From Muribaculaceae bacterium (GTDB taxonomy: Bacteria; Bacteroidota; Bacteroidia; Bacteroidales; Muribaculaceae): a stretch of DNA of 64,000 nt. Location: the NCBI GenBank assembly GCA_022510405.1, contig JAFLTP010000016.1:1-64000 (forward strand), given 5' to 3'. This document shows positions 63,634 to 64,000 of this stretch, one piece after another. A program made the translations under genes and the position numbers. Under the pieces are notes generated by a model that saw only the letters and a list, made by a program, of their open reading frames with translations, was not told the DNA's origin and ran no database searches. The stretch's first letter is position 1; every line of letters begins with the position of its first letter.

Positions 63634-64000
63634 TTTATATTGAGGATTTAACTAAAAAGACTTCTCAAAAAGAGCAATCGGAAATAGGGCGTAAACTGCT
63701 GTTACGGGGTTTACAAACTGAATACGGTATAACTCAAATACCCGAAATTTTTTTTGCAGAATTTGGTAAGCCTTTTTTCAAATCTCATCCTCAAATTCAT
63801 TTCAATATCAGTCATTGCCAGAAAGCAGTGGCTTGCATACTTTCTCATAATGAAGTAGGAATTGATGTAGAAAGCATCAATCCTTTCGATAAAGATTTAG
63901 CCGAATATATCTCTAATGATGAAGAATTAAAATGGATTCTTAACCATCATGATCCGGCTCTCGCTTTCACAATTCTTTGGACCAAGAAAGAAAGTTATTG
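63630..64000 (+). CDS. Sfp-type 4'-phosphopantetheinyl transferase, N-terminal part
   Basis: Translating from the ATG at 63630, which overlaps the STAS stop, gives 123 codons open to the window end; it is missing from the ORF track for lack of a stop. Motifs are FGKPFF then IHFNISHCQKAV near residue 60, VGIDVES near 80 (Mg-binding Asp and Glu) and ILWTKKESY at the end, the classical Sfp/AcpT signature. It attaches the pantetheine arm to carrier-protein serines. Being at the end of the NRPS operon it most likely activates the three T domains at Ser510, Ser1517 and Ser2535. Truncated by the window. Confidence 0.92.
   Translation, partial: MIYIEDLTKKTSQKEQSEIGRKLLLRGLQTEYGITQIPEIFFAEFGKPFFKSHPQIHFNISHCQKAVACILSHNEVGIDVESINPFDKDLAEYISNDEELKWILNHHDPALAFTILWTKKESY

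Noticed and set aside
1-64000. tRNA or rRNA genes
   Set aside because: I looked for cloverleaf arms and CCA ends or conserved rRNA blocks in the intergenic gaps and saw none; a covariance search would settle this.

Overview
The window is a gene-dense chromosomal stretch from a member of the Bacteroidota, order Bacteroidales. Evidence is the recurring promoter core TAnnTTTG with a TTG-type -33 element, the near absence of Shine-Dalgarno sequences, Bacteroidales-style secreted proteins ending in a YNLxGVKV...GVYIINGKKV tail, the split glycine dehydrogenase (gcvPA/gcvPB), diaminopimelate dehydrogenase, EttA, and an HU-CCDC81-type protein. A gut Muribaculaceae-like source is plausible but not proven from sequence alone.

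Positions 1-48,910 are mostly core genome. In order: the start of rpsF (minus); two secreted proteins with a shared C-terminal tail; a TPR/PD40 envelope protein; a Tricorn-like S41 protease; dnaE and trxA; an NlpC/P60 lipoprotein; ribE, cmk, ispH, tadA, menA and dnaB; a small membrane protein; the glycine cleavage operon gcvT-gcvH-gcvPA-gcvPB-lpd (minus); def; ettA with a CYTH protein; an M23 peptidase with a MerR regulator (minus); alaS; a secreted protein; an EFR1-type flavodoxin/ferredoxin; the operon udk-lptB-CPBP protease-holA (minus); mlaE-mlaF; lipA-lipB (minus), which serve the lipoyl-dependent GcvH; serB; a DsbD-type thiol reductase with a TPR protein; a repeat-rich gap; an HU-like protein; MgtC/SapB; ddh with a YidE/AspT-type transporter; and rpmE2.

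From 48,998 to the right edge there is one tightly packed plus-strand operon of at least six genes, the most unusual part of the window. It holds (1) a MATE exporter with an RsbW-like histidine-kinase-type ATPase domain fused to its C-terminus; (2) a 2974-residue NRPS with the order A-T-C-A-T-C-A-T-R; (3) a PaaK-like adenylate-forming ligase; (4) a membrane CACHE-like sensor with a PP2C/SpoIIE phosphatase and a second RsbW-like domain; (5) a STAS anti-anti-sigma-type protein; and (6) an Sfp-type phosphopantetheinyl transferase cut off by the window end. The first adenylation domain lacks the Asp that normally anchors an alpha-amino group, so an acyl starter is likely; with the terminal reductase the predicted product is an N-acyl dipeptide aldehyde (or alcohol). 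Synthesis, carrier activation, export and a complete partner-switch module (two kinase-like domains, a phosphatase, a STAS switch) sit in one operon with no sigma factor visible. This suggests a self-contained signalling loop tied to export of the product.

Other points of interest are three divergent promoter pairs whose -7 boxes face away from each other at a fixed 11-12 bp distance, a 41-bp perfect palindrome between convergent genes, heptad-period arrays in several intergenic gaps, and a gap at about 44.1-44.4 kb with two families of short tandem repeats that may be a transposon-end remnant.
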